Translations under genes and position numbers: made by a program
NCBI GenBank assembly: GCA_947561395.2
Contig: OX387190.1
Coordinates: 20,516,858-20,580,857, forward strand
DNA length: 64,000 nt
Direction: 5' to 3'
Source: Buxus sempervirens
Taxonomy: Eukaryota > Streptophyta > Magnoliopsida > Buxales > Buxaceae
The notes under the pieces: model-generated
Database searches by the model: none
What the model was told of the DNA's origin: nothing
What the model saw: the letters and a program-made list of their open reading frames with translations, nothing else
Shown: positions 34,316-47,012 of the stretch, one piece after another
Numbering within the stretch: position 1 is the stretch's first letter
Layout: every line of letters begins with the position of its first letter

Positions 34316-36588
34316 TGTAGACACCCCAAATTGCACAAACAATCATCAAAAATCATTATCTCCTGGAAAGCCAGCACAGAATTTGAAGAAAATAAACTTT
34401 TACCTGTATCCGGATTGAGTATTCGGATACAAGTACTCCTTCCCGTATCCGGATACTCATACCGGATACATGTGAGACTTAGTGTATCCGGTACCGTGTA
34501 CCGGATACCTTAAGGCCCTTTTTTATCCGGTCTGATATACCGGATACCTTAAGTTTGCTCAAAATTAGGGTTTTCCGAGAGCTTTTCACTTTTACCATCA
34601 TGTCCCTCATTAAATGAGGGGAAATCGCGGAAATAACCTTAGGGTTAAGGTTGGAGGGGTTCTAGACATTAAGTTGTGTCTACCAATGACCTTAGCCTTT
34701 GCCTATAAATAGGAGCCTCCTCCTTGAGCAAATGGCACTGAACTCTTGTTTTGAATTCTCGCAAAGAAGAACTCCAAGAGAAGAAGAAAACCGCTGCGGA
34801 ATCGCCTCCAGAACTCAGGTAAGCCTCAACTTTTTTTTTATTTTCTGTCTTTACATTCCTAGATCTAGATCTCTTCTTCTACCTTTCTGTAGTGTAAAGC
34901 CTTGTTTGTATGTGTGGAAATCCTTCCCCGGCTCAAAGTATCTCAAGACTCCCCTAGCCGTAAAACGTGAAGGCGGATCTAGGAGAAACGAGACTGGGGA
35001 TTGACCCTAGTGCTAGAACCTATGTAGCATAAGGCCTTTTTGATTGATTGTAAACCGTTCCATATTCAAAGTACCCTTGATTATCTTAAAGAGAACAGAG
35101 GGAAACGATAATAGAACGGAACCCTAGGCTATGCTAGAACCTATTTTGTTGAATCTATATGCATGTTGTATTGATCTTGCTTGGTTTTTCACTTTTGCAC
35201 ACATATTACACTTTTTTGGTGAATAGGCTCACATTTGGGGATTTATTACATTCATTGTGATAAATCTCCAATAAATGGCCTCAATCAAATTCTGGAGTGT
35301 TTTTAAATGTTTTTCAAAGGTTTTGGATTCATCTCACACGAATCACACACTTTTGTCAATTTTCGGATTTGGTTTTCTTCAAAAGTGGCTTAGCTTGACA
35401 GCACCTGTACCCTTACTTCGGACGCCCATAACTTCATCATCCGGATGAATTTGGGGCGATTCCAGAAGCATGGGAAAGGTGAGGCTGTCTAGTTTATGTC
35501 CACCAAATTTCATGAATTTCCATCTAACGGATTTTTGACACCTCTCTGTCGAAGTTAAGTGGACAGTTCAGGTTCAAGTACAGAACTTGTCACTTCGACG
35601 GACCGCCATGTGTTCGTTTTAAGTTCGATTCGAGTGATTTTTATTTCTGAGTACTCCTTTATGAGTCTATTTTCAAATCCAGTTGGTTTCATAATTTTTG
35701 GATTCCATTTGAATTATTGGTAGCCGATTTACTCAGAACTGTTCATTTGTACTTTTCTGGGTAGATCTGTGATCTTCGGGGCCTGTTCGGGAGACCACCC
35801 AAGGCACATCCGAAGGGATTTTTGTATGAGGCTAGTTTATGTTGAAAGATGGCCATACAGACTTCAATCACACCAAATTTCGTGGATTTTTATGTTGTGG
35901 ATTTTTCTAGACAATTTTCCAAAGTTGCCCACTTATCACTTTTAAAAATCCCCAGCAGCAACTTCAAAGGAGCATAACTCCTAGGATTTTTATCGGAATG
36001 AAGTGAAATTTTGCATGAGACTCTTATTTACCCTAATATTTCAAATGGATTTGGTTTGGTTCAATTTAGAATTGGATTTGAATGATTTTAAGGCAAATGG
36101 CATACTTTTTACCAAATTTTCCGGATTTGATTCAACTTGGTTTTTTAGCAACTTGTGCTTTGATTTCCATCTTTTGAGATATTCCAGAAATGATATTGAC
36201 ATAAGAGAGGATCTAAAATCCATTTAGATCTTCATGTGAAAATATCATACATTAATCCTTTTTCAAGGTTTTCTATGATTTTAGCAAACTTTCTATTTTT
36301 TTTTTGCATGAACATACATTTGGCTACCACTTCGTGTGGATGAATGGGGGTGCCTAACACCTTCCCCCGTTCATAATCTAATCCCCTTACCCATCTCTGG
36401 ATTTGATTTTCAAGTAGGGTTATTTTTATCCTAGAATGTTTCTTTTGGCTATTTTTGCCTACTTTTGAATCTTTGGTGTCCATTCTCACCCCAAAATCAT
36501 GAATGGTGGCGACTCTCCCAATTTTTGCGTTGAGCCCGTGTGTTGACGGAGGGATGATCACTCCGGTGATTTTTTCCCATGTCTCACA
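34316..36588 (+). repeat. Solo LTR, family A copy 2
   Basis: 2273 bp, TGTAGACACC to TGTCTCACA, with perfect 5-bp duplications GTAAT (34311-34315 and 36589-36593). Same layout as A1: palindrome array 34406-34553, TATA at 34704-34711, donor CAG|GTAAGC with GT at 34819, conserved hairpin block at about 36340-36425. No coding region. Confidence 0.9.
34406..34553 (+). repeat. Palindrome array in LTR A2
   Basis: Four dyads with GTATCCGG arms, the best being GTATCCGGTAC-CGT-GTACCGGATAC. Here the inner arm bases are GG/CC or GGTAC/GTACC rather than GAC/GTC as in A1 and A3, and both arms have changed together. Confidence 0.85.
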
Positions 36589-36593
36589 GTAAT

Positions 36594-37744
36594 GCAAAAG
36601 AGCAAAGTTGTTTCATTTTCAATAAATTAAAGCTGAAAGATGCTGATTTGATGTACTATAATCAACATTTATTTATAAATCAATATTCAATGGGATTAAG
36701 TTAAAGATGCAAAGAGAAAGAGAAGAGAAATAGCCTGTAGCCATAATAAGTAATATGACACTTAAGGTAGCCAATAAAGACGGGGACCATGTTCCATTGA
36801 GAGAGAGAGAGCATAATGCAAGAGAATAACCTTGAACACTGCTTATATAATAATTCCAACATTTACATGGTCATTTTAGAGTATCTTTGTATAAAATTAT
36901 TTTGCTTATATAATAATTCCAACATTTACATGGTCATTTTAGAGCATCTTTGTATAAAATTATTTTTTGTCGATACCGTTAAATCTTATTCTTGAAACTT
37001 CCAGCCATCCTTGTTTTTAGTGCCCCAATCTTTAACACTAGCCATCATTTCCTGGTTTTCTCTTGTTTCTTCCTCCTTTTGATCCCACCAACAAGAGTTA
37101 CACATTGTGAGCATCCATATGGGATTTTTTAACTGAATGAGGCTAAATTTGGGACTATAAAATATAGAGTGAGGTATGTGTGTACCCTCTGCAGGCTATG
37201 CATCTTGGTTCGAGTACCTTGGTCATATATCCTTTTTGATTTCTCTCTAACTTGGTAAATTTCACTTAGTTCGGGTTTCAGTTGGAGTCACCACTGTTTA
37301 TTGGATTCAGGATGTAGACAGACACTCATATGGTTTGGTCTAATCTAGAATCTGGCTAAGTGACCCATTTATGATTCGATGATGTAAGCACCTTAATTTA
37401 GCAAGATGGAAGATGCCAAAAATGTAGACCTTTAATTGGCAAAATCAAAGGGACTTAAAGAGGAATTTTTGATAAAGGAACAAATGGCCAAATATGTTTA
37501 CATCAATAGAAAGAATACTTTGAGATGATCACAACACAAGAAACCTTGTGCAAATTGGAGTTTGAACATAGAAGTTAAATCAGCTTCAATGGTACTTCTA
37601 TAAATTGTTCAATTGTAGTCGGCATGGGCAAAAATGTGTGTGCCAAGTGTATGCCAAACATCTTTGCCATGTGTCAAACTAAAGGTAAGTCATATAAAAA
37701 CAAAATGAAAAATAATCAATAACTCTAAGAACAAATATAATGAA
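36594..37744. other. Intergenic with a 63-bp tandem duplication
   Basis: Positions 36841-36903 and 36904-36966 are tandem copies differing at one base (GAGTATC versus GAGCATC). The rest shows no gene. Confidence 0.6.
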
Positions 37745-37749
37745 ATATC

Positions 37750-38245
37750 TGTTAGAATTTTTCCTTTTATGTGGGCTCACATTAATTGTATTTTGGTTTT
37801 ATAAAAACAAGTTGAATATATAGTTTGTGATGATATTAAATGTGACCCAATATTACGAGTGATAAATTTTAATTGGGTTTGGTAGATCTTATTTTGTATA
37901 TTTGATATGTGACATAAGTTGTATGTAGACCAGGAAACTATATTGGATTAGGAGTCTCCATAGAATCTTATTTAAGATTGAAGTCTTTAATGGGAGGATT
38001 GTTTATTATAAATAGGCTAGGTCCCCTCTCCTCTCTTAATTTTTAATTGATAGAATATAACGTACTTCTCTCATCTGACGGGTTCTAATAAAGAGGAGCA
38101 AGGGGAGGAAGAGCTAGCCCTAACCAATATTGTTTTGGAGAAAATCAAAGTAAGAAAAGCAGCCACGTCTTCTGCAGGTAAGTCCGAAAAACTCAGTTCA
38201 CTTTTATTCTAGATTCATGCTTGTGAATAATATTGAAATCTAACA
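37750..38245 (+). repeat. Probable solo LTR, family D
   Basis: 496 bp with inverted termini TGTTAGA and TCTAACA, flanked by ATATC (37745-37749) and ATATT (38246-38250), a 5-bp duplication with one change. It contains TATAAATA at 38007-38014 and the donor CAG|GTAAGT with GT at 38178, so it repeats the TATA-leader-donor layout of family A. No coding region. Confidence 0.7.
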
Positions 38246-38250
38246 ATATT

Positions 38251-40035
38251 TTAATAAAATAGTCCAAAGAAATCAAACCAAATCAAATAAAAATAAAAAA
38301 TATATAAAAAAAAAGGGACAAATAAACGAGGTAATTAGGTGGGTGGTTCATGCAATGTTTGCACAACCACCACACTTTGGCTAAGAAGGGGATTAGACAT
38401 CATGGCATTTAATGCAAAAGGTAGCTTTGTCTATGCCATGCTCTGAATTTGAGTTAATATATTAGAAGTTTTTTCCACCAAAAAAAAAAAAAAAAGCTCT
38501 GAATTTGAGAACACAGCACAACCAAAATTATAAAAGTCGCAATTCCTCCTAATTCTATCCCAAAATCCTACTTCAAGATTACCTACGGACTCTGGATCCC
38601 TTCCAGATTAGATCAAACCCAAGGAACACCCCCGCGTAAGCTCTGTTGTGCATAAACACCTTGAAGAAGTCTTAGAATTGAGATTTTTGACATTCCCACA
38701 AGTTTGGTTAATCTTTATGTTCCTTTTTGAGTCAATTTTGTTGTTCATTTGATTGAATTTGCTTTGATGTCTGTCAAGTACTTGAGCAGTGGTCAAATAG
38801 GACTCGCACTCGAGAGCGAGACATGCGCTGGTTTGTGCAATTTAATTTAATGTCTGCAACCCAAGAGCACAATTATGAATATTTTATTTAACCAGTAGTA
38901 TTCAGATTGACTTGGTATGCAAATAAAAAGATTTAATTGGCTATGTGCATGGGATTAAGTGGTGTGGCGATAGACCGAATCGCCTTAAGTTCATATCTAA
39001 ACAAGCAAGCATGTGGGGTTTTTTTGCTAAGCTTGTATGATTATGATTGTGACTTGTTCGATTGATATACTACTACGGATTTTTTTGGTTTGAATGTTAA
39101 TTCTAATGGTACTGTTAGCACTCCATTGAAATGTTGGATTTCCTTAATCCTGTGTATCTATGCTTACTTCTTACTTTGAATGGTATGTTTTTTTGGTTAC
39201 CTGAGAATCGATGAACTAAAACTTTGTCAACGATGTCCAATAAGGAATTTGATATCGATAATACATTTGTTTGATCAGAAATGAATTATAAGATGTTTTG
39301 GAATCATTTAAAGTGAGTTGGGATGGAATTGAATGGATTTGCAACGAATTCGAACTGCAAAACATAATCTAGAAGTCGCAGTTCGCAACTAAGTAATTAA
39401 TCGTCGAGTTGGCAATTAATCGCAGAACGCAAGGCAATTAATAACAAAATTACTGATTAATCTTGATTATGAAATAGTGTTCTGGAAAGCTAATCATGTA
39501 AGGGACGATTAATCACGGAAGCGCAATTAATCTAGAAAATTTTTCGATTAATCCTAACTGCACAAATAATGTTCTAGAAGGTTGATCGTGGTCGGAGATT
39601 GATCGCAGGACCTAATCGCGAAAGTCGCAATTAACCGTAGATAAAGAGCGATTAATGAGCCAAAAATCTTCAAAATTGAGGAAAATAAGAAGGTTTCTAC
39701 CTGTGTACTATGGGATTAATTGAGTTTAATTAATTTAATGTGATTTGAATGTTTGCCTTCTAAATGTTACTGAAATATCATGAATCTTGAGTTACATTGG
39801 GAATTGTGAATTTAATTAGAATGTCAATGGCGTGCATAATGTTATCCTTGTGATGATATATAGTTTGTAAACATGCATAAATTGCATCATCTGACGTTCT
39901 GGCACTTTAAAGTGACTAGATAAAGTGCATGGAACTAGTCTTGGATGTCAGGATAGGACTCCAAAGGATGATTCCCGTGTTGCTTTGGGAATAGTAGGGG
40001 AAGAGAAAATTTTTCCTTGGGTTGCGAATCTCTAA
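38251..40035 (+). other. Unassigned LTR-like region (part 1)
   Basis: No gene. TATAAAAG at 38530-38537 is followed by CGC|GTAAGC near 38634. Positions 39360-39660 are an imperfect array of CGATTAATC and AATTAATCG words. With 40579-41366 this resembles one large LTR interrupted by the MITE at 40036, but I could not find its left end or a target duplication. Confidence 0.4.
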
Positions 40036-40578
40036 GGCTGTGTTTGGAACCCTGGATCTGGGGAGAAAAGAAAAGAAAATGCTAAAATTTTCTTTTCTCT
40101 TGTTTGGTTTAAATGAAGAAAAATGAGATTTTCTCTCCAAATTTTCTCTCCAATGTAAAAAATTTTCTTTCCAAAAAGGTAAGAATTTTGTAAGAAAATA
40201 AAATTCACCATCACTTATCACTATTTACACCACCCACCCTCACCACCACTAGCACCATCCACCACCACCACAACCCACCACCCACCATCACCCGCTATCA
40301 CTGCCGATCACCACCACCATTTACCACCACTATCATCGCCGCCGCTATTGCTGCCACCCCAACAACCATACCAACACCTGCCCACTCTCACTCGCCCACC
40401 ACCCCAACCCATCATCTTATTAAAATATATTTTTCTTTTCTTCTCGTTTCTTATCTCATGCAAACATCAGAAAAGAAAAGAAAATCAGTATTTTTCTTTT
40501 TTCTTTTTTTCTCTTCTCTTCTTTTCCTTTTTAGCTTTCTTTTCTTTTCTCCCCAAATCCAAGGCTCCAAATATAGCC
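40036..40578. mobile_element. PIF/Harbinger (Tourist-like) MITE
   Basis: 543 bp, terminal inverted repeats of about 40 bp (GGCTGTGTTTGGAACCCTGG on the left; the right end inverted reads GGCTATATTTGGAGCCTTGG), flanked by TAA on both sides (40033-40035, 40579-40581), the trinucleotide duplicated by this superfamily. The arms are GAAAAGAAAAG-rich. The centre (40225-40410) is a CCA/CAC-rich low-complexity tract. No transposase. Confidence 0.82.
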
Positions 40579-41572
40579 TAAAGAAACACAGGGGCAGTGA
40601 GCATTCTTTTGCACTTCCATTCAGTCGATTACACTTCCAATTTAGTCTTATAACCAGTCTTATACCACCAATCTAGGAGGGATAGTGGATTAGCTTTTTT
40701 ATGAGGTCCTATACCATCGCTTAGACAGAGGGAAAGTGGACTGTACTCCGAAGGTAGAGAGAAGATCCCTGGCTTTCCATCATGTCAGCATAGTTGTGTG
40801 TGCGTGGGAAACATGTCATCCATGCATCGTATTATTGAATTGTTATTTGTGCCTTGTTTATTAATTAAATTCTTGCTCTAGTCTGTATGATTGAGGTATG
40901 ATGTATTAAAGAGAATGACTGATTATTATGTGAATTGTAGATATCATGCATACTTTATTATTATGATGTATGTGCATGTGGTTGTAATTTAGTGGGGTTT
41001 CTTATTGCATTGTGAGCTCATTCCCTTTTTAATATTATAGGTTAGACAGCTTGGAAGAAGTCCTCATCCAGTAGATTGCAGAGAGAGAGAGAGAGAGAGA
41101 GTACTTGAGGACCTTATGTATGTACAGACTCATTTTGTTTTAATTATGTAAATTACCAGAGTCGTAAATATTGTGAGCTAAGGTCGTGAGAAATGGTATG
41201 TTACTTTCTATCTTACTTGCACAATCAGTCCCATATTCCGTTGATATATAATATTTTATTAATTAATGATTGACAGTTGTCTCAATGTGGGAAAGCAAGT
41301 ACCTCTTGTGATAGCTAATGAGTGTTACATCCCTCACTTAAAATATATCAAGTGGGGGATTTGACAGAATATTTATGTTTGATTAAAAGTAATGAAAACT
41401 GGTGAAATTGGGCTAACCTGAACCAAACCGAAAAGAATGTGCAATTTCGTTTGGGTTTTGAGTTTTACATTTTTTTTTTTGGGTTTGTTTTTTGCTTTGT
41501 ATAATCAATTCTCAATTCAGGTTGGTCCAGTTTTGGGTCGGCAATCATAGCCCTCGGTTTGGTTTTGGGTTG
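40579..41572 (+). other. Unassigned LTR-like region (part 2)
   Basis: Continues 38251-40035. It includes a (GA)n tract at 41081-41101 and ends like a Tekay-type LTR (CATCCCTCAC ... GTGGGGGATTTGACA, to 41366). Beyond that is an AACC-rich decayed repeat into which LTR B1 inserted. No gene. Confidence 0.35.
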
Positions 41573-44500
41573 AGGTCTGTAACGCCCCGAATCCAAGTTA
41601 CGTAGTGAAACCGTAACTCATCTCCGAAGGTTAATATATAACCCAGGATTGCAATATCAGAGTGAAGGAAAACATGAAAAAAAATCAATAACTGGATAAT
41701 CAGAGTGCACTATAACCCAAGCTCAACAATAAAATACAATAACTAAGGCTAACTCACATGAACTAAGCATATACCCGCTAGTGCCGTCCTTACCAGAAAC
41801 TGAAAACAAAGCAAAACAAAACGTAATGAGATACAAATATCCCAGTAAGTAGCACATGCATGCTTAAATACAGTTTATCAGTTCTAAAATATGATATAGT
41901 GTACATCATGCATCAATAGCGATAATACATTAGTTCCGAATAATCTGAGTAATCCAACAGTAAACCATCGATCAGTGTGAGATACAAGAATAATCCAGTT
42001 TAACAAACATATCTGTAACATCAAATCAACAATCGATATGTCACCGCAGGACTCATGAAATAAGACTACCTTTAACTAGTGTAACGACCATGCTCACTAT
42101 GCCACCTCCCGGCTTATGTGCGAAGCCGAGCTATACGATCATCGTCTTATTGCGGAAGAACCCATCCAGATACATTAATGGGTTGGCAAGTACTAATTCA
42201 GTCATAGTCCGAGATACACGATAAAATGAGGGATTGCCGTAGCCAACTAGATATAGAGAAGGCCTCATCGAGATACACGATGGAATGTGTACGTGAACAA
42301 GGTATTACTACTAGAAAAGAACAATCCTTTCCACTATCTAGCTCCTAACATGGATCCATATCGAGCTATGCCCACTAGACTCTAAAACCAAAACCAACAG
42401 AGAAAACCAGTAAGCACAACCCATCTCAATCTCAATTATATCATCCCGAGATACATGGGGCATCCCCGAGATACACAGGGCATCTCCGAGTACACGGAGG
42501 TAAAAGAATAACCCTCGTCTCATCAAAATAGTAAAACTATCCTCCAAGTATATGAGGAAATCCGGATAATTCATTTAAACCAAAATATTTTGTCAAAAAA
42601 CCTTTTTCCATAATATTGCATAAAATCCCTTTAAAATCTTATAATTTATTAAAACTGTCGAATTTCGGTTAAACCGGTAACTTCGAATGTAAAACCTCAA
42701 AATTAATTCCTATTATCAATCTAGATATGCTCTACTCATTTAAAACTGTAAAATATAGGTTTTTCCCACAAAAGTTATCTTCAGTTCACTCATTCTAGAA
42801 ATAACCTTTAAATACTTCTACTCGCACATGAAATTCCTTCATTTGCACTCCACATCTTTCCACCTTTAAACTAAACTCAATCCTGCAATTATTTCTCAAT
42901 ATGATTTCCAAGCAACCTCAAATGTGTTTTTGAACCTAAAAGAGACAATACTATAGTTTTACTTTGTAACCCCAATGCTCCTAACCCAACTATACCAAAT
43001 CTGAAAAATACCATGCTTATTAAGTTAATCTCTCTTTATACCCCTAATTCAGTATCTCCTTATTCCTTCCAATCCTTGGTAATCATCAATAATTAAACCA
43101 CTAAGTAAACCCCCACCAATAGAATTCAAAACCCATACAAGAGTGCTGAAAAGTGGTCGGCGCTGATCTCTAGAGAGGTTGGCACCACATCAGCAACACT
43201 CAGCACCAGAACAATTTTCCCCAGATACTACTCATATTTCCTTTAGAAATTTACTCAATTCCAACTCTCACTTAAAGTCCCTAATACTCCCCAAGTAATG
43301 GCTTACAACCCTTATAATAATTTACATCTAATTAATTGGACTTCAACTGGGCACCAATTACAGCAGCACATGGCACCCACACATTCTTTCTGTTTTCAGA
43401 ATTTATAACCTCAATTATGCTTCCAAATTAGCTCCTCCTAATCATCCAAATCTTTCATATAGCCCCTAATTAAGTCCCATAAGAAAAACTCCCATCTGTA
43501 TTTTAATAACAAACACAAAAGTTAAGATGAAGGAGCAGGCGCCAACCCCAACAGCACTTGGCTCACCCTCCATTTTCCACCCACATCACATGCACTTGTT
43601 AATTTTTGCTTATAATTGAACTGAAGTTTTATATTCAGACCATTTCCTAAATGAACCAAACCCTTCCAATAACCTATTTATCATAATTTGAATTTAATTA
43701 AACTATCAAAACAATTTATACAAAAGTAGCCACTCATGCATTCACTTAAATCAGGAATCAGCAAAAACAATTATAAGACCACTGTATATGTATATAATCC
43801 GATCAATCCTCTTAATCATTTCATCACCAGCAGATCAAAACTCATTTAATTAAATAGTAGCATCCTTGTGAATTTTATTGAATCAATTCTTACTATAGCT
43901 CTAGGCTAGGCGCTAGAAAATTCTGTAGAAACAGGGTGGGTTCGACTGACCTCTAATTCAAGACTGAAACTAAATTCAATTTAAATCATCTAAAACGAAT
44001 AAATTTATGCTACTTACATCTTAGAAGAATTTCGAGCTGATCAAATTCCTAATTGGACTAACCACAAATAGAAGTTTCTGCTGGATTTTACCCTGAACAT
44101 CTCTAGTAGCCCAAACACCATTGCTGCAACCAATTTAAATAGCTAAACATTGAGCCCCTTTCAATACTCTCTTTTTATATTAATTCATTCCAATGTAATG
44201 CCTAATATAAGTAGCACTCACTTACTTAAAATTTTCCTTTAATCATTTTACTAAAACCATTTAGACAAATCCTACTTAGAACCAATTTTACAATACATAT
44301 GTTGTTTAAAACATCTAGGCGCCAACCCAGACAGGTTAGCAGCCCTGGGCGCCCTGCCATAAATAAAAGGGGTAAGTTACGGTAGCAGCAAATCCACCTA
44401 TGAGACATGGGAAAAATCACCGGGATTATTTCCCCTCCGTTAACACACGGGCTCAACGTAAAAGTGGGAGAGTCGCCACCATTCAGTTTTTGGAGGTGTG

Positions 44501-46646
44501 AATGGACACCAAAAAGATTCAAAATAAGCAAAAATAGCTAAAAGGCAAATTCTAGAGTAAAAATAACTCTACTTAAAAATCAAATCCAGAGATGGGTAAG
44601 GGGATTAGATTATGAACGGGGGAAGGTGTTAGGCACCTCCATTCATCCACACAAGGTGGTTGCCAAGTGTTTGTTCATGCAAAGAAGTAAGAAATCTTGC
44701 TAAAATCATTGAAACATTGAAAAAGAATTAAACCAATGTGTGATATCTTCACATGAGAAATCCAAATGGATTCCAGATCCTCTTTTATGTCAATATCATT
44801 TCTGGAATATCAACAACAAATGGAAATCAAAGCAAAGATTGCACAAAGCCAAGTTGAGTGAAATCCGGAAAATTCGGTAAAAGATAATGTCATTTGTCTT
44901 GAAATCATTCCAATCCAATTTTAAATTAAATCAAACCAAATCCATTTGAAAGATTATGGTAAATAAAAGACTCATGCAAAATTTCAAGTAAATCCAGTTG
45001 AAAACCTAGGAGTTATGCTCCTTTAAAATCTGCTGCTGTAGATAATTAAAAGTGATAAGTGGGCAACTTTGGAAAATCATTCAAAACAATCGGCTCCATA
45101 TAAATTCATAAAATTTGGTGTGATTGAAGTCTGTATGGCCATATTTCAAATGAAACTAGCCTCATACAAAAAATCATTCGGATGTGCCTTGGGTGGTTCC
45201 CCGAATAGGCCCCGAAGATCACAGATTTACCCAGAAAAATGCTGATGAGCAGTTCTGAGTAAATCTGTTACCAACAGCACAAATGGAGTCAAATAATTAT
45301 GAAACCAATTGAATTTGAAAATAGACTCATAAAGGAGTGCCCAGAAACAAAAATCACTCAAATCGGATTTAAGATGAATACATGGCGCTCAGTCGAAGTG
45401 AAAAGTTCCGTATTCAGATCAGAACTGACCTATCAATTTCGACAGAGAGGTGTCAAAAATCTGCTTGATAGAAATTAATGAAATTTGGTAGGCATAAAGT
45501 AGACAGCCTCACCTTTCCCATGGTTTTAGAATCACTCCAAAATTCATCCAGACGATGAAGTTATGAGTGTCCGAAGTTGGGGTACAGTTGCTGTCAAGTT
45601 AAACCATTTTTGGATAAAAATAACTCAAAACAGTGACAAGAGGTATGTGATCCGTGCAAGATAGATCAAAATCACTTGAAAATCATTTAAAAACATTCCA
45701 GAATTTCTTGAGGCTATTTATTTCAGATTTATCACAATAAATGTAATAAATCCGAAATATGAGCCTATCCCGCCAAAATCATGTGCTATGTATGTGTAAG
45801 TGTAAAAATCATTTCAACAACATAGCAAAGATAGCAGGCATTCATATCAATCAAAATAGGGTTCTAAAAACAACCTAGGGTTCCGTTCCATTATCGTTTC
45901 CCTTAGTTCTCTTTCCCCGTTAAACACGGTTCTTCAAGATAATCTTGGGGTACTTTGAATATGAAAGGGTTTTCATAGAATCACAAGGCTTATAGTATGC
46001 ATTTAAATCAATAAAAAAAAGAGGGTTTTGGAACAACCTAGGGTTCCGTTCCATTATCGTTTCCCTTAGTTCTCTCTCCCCGTTAAACACGGTTCTTCAA
46101 GATAATCTTGGGGTATTTTGAATATGAAACGGTCTTCAAAGATTCAAAAGGCTTATTCAAAAGAGGTTCTAGTACTAGGATCAATCCCCAGTCTCGTTTC
46201 TCCTAGATCCCGCCTTCACGTTTTACGGCTAGGGGGAGTCTTGAGATACTTTGAGCCGGGGAAGGGTTTTCATACACACATCAAGGCCTTATTCTACAGA
46301 AAAGTTGAAGAAGAGATCTAGATCTAGAAATGTAAGAACAAAATTTAAAAAGAGGTTTGAGGCTTACCTGGGTTCTGGAAGTACTTCTGCAGCGGTTTCC
46401 CTCTTCTTTCGGAGCTCTTGTTGGCAAAAGTTTTTGGCAAGAATTGTTGGCCTTTTGCTTAAGGAGGAGCCTCCTATTTATAGGCAAAGGCTAGGGTTAG
46501 GGTTGGTGAGGTGGTAGACACAACATAATGTCTATAGCCCACCAACCTTAACCCTAAGGCTATTTCCAAGATTTCCACTCCTTTAATGAAGGATATGATG
46601 GTAAAATGTGAAAACTCTAGGAAAACCCTAATTTTGAGCAAAAATC

Positions 46647-46879
46647 ATGTATCCGACATATCAGGTCGGATACAAGCAATTTTCTTTGTATCCGACATTA
46701 TCTGTCGAATACAATAAAGATCCTTTGTATCCGACATTATCTGTCGGATACAAAAAAGATGTTTTGTATCCGACATTATCTGTTGAATACAATAAAGATC
46801 CTTTGTATCCGACATTATCTGTCGGATACAAAAAAGATGTTTTGTATCCGACATTATCTGTTGGATACAAAAAAAAGAA
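46647..46879 (-). repeat. Expanded palindrome array in LTR A3 (39-bp units)
   Basis: After one diverged dyad, five 39-bp units follow at 46685, 46724, 46763, 46802 and 46841, each built on TATCCGACATTATCTGTCGG. They alternate between two types ending AATAAAGATCC and AAAAAAGATGT, giving a 78-bp higher-order repeat. Because 39 is divisible by 3, several frames on both strands stay open; this is not a protein gene. Confidence 0.9.
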
Positions 46880-46910
46880 GCTTTTATCTGAATTTTAACA
46901 CAGGCAATAC

Positions 46911-47012
46911 TTATTTACATGTAATATCGTTTAAGTAAATGTCCTCGTATTTTTTTAATCTCCATTTACTTAAGATATTACATGTAAATAAGCAAACACC
47001 CCCCCCCCCCCC
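46911..47012 (-). repeat. Hairpin and C homopolymer in LTR A3
   Basis: CTTATTTACATGTAATATCG at 46911 reappears inverted at about 46977-46998 with flanking matches (about 30-bp arms, 25-bp loop), followed by a run of about 14 C. The same junction of TTTACATGTAAATAA and a C-rich run is present in LTR B2 near 48315. Confidence 0.75.

Noticed and set aside
36232-36597. 121-codon open frame on the minus strand
   Set aside because: Lies in the conserved end of LTR A2, antisense to the element; conservation fits the hairpin, not a protein.
40348-40676. Pro-rich then Phe/Ser-rich frames
   Set aside because: Translations of CCA and TTTTC simple sequence in a MITE.
38251-41366. Possible single large LTR of a further family
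   Set aside because: The right end looks plausible but no left end or target duplication was found, so it is listed only as unassigned LTR-like DNA.
46647-46879. Palindromic repeats at regular spacing, superficially CRISPR-like
   Set aside because: Units are contiguous with no unique spacers, lie inside an LTR, and the window is plant nuclear DNA.
46645-46898. Three overlapping open frames of about 70-80 codons on both strands with repetitive peptides
   Set aside because: They come from a 39-bp repeat whose length is divisible by 3 inside an LTR; no start context or protein family.
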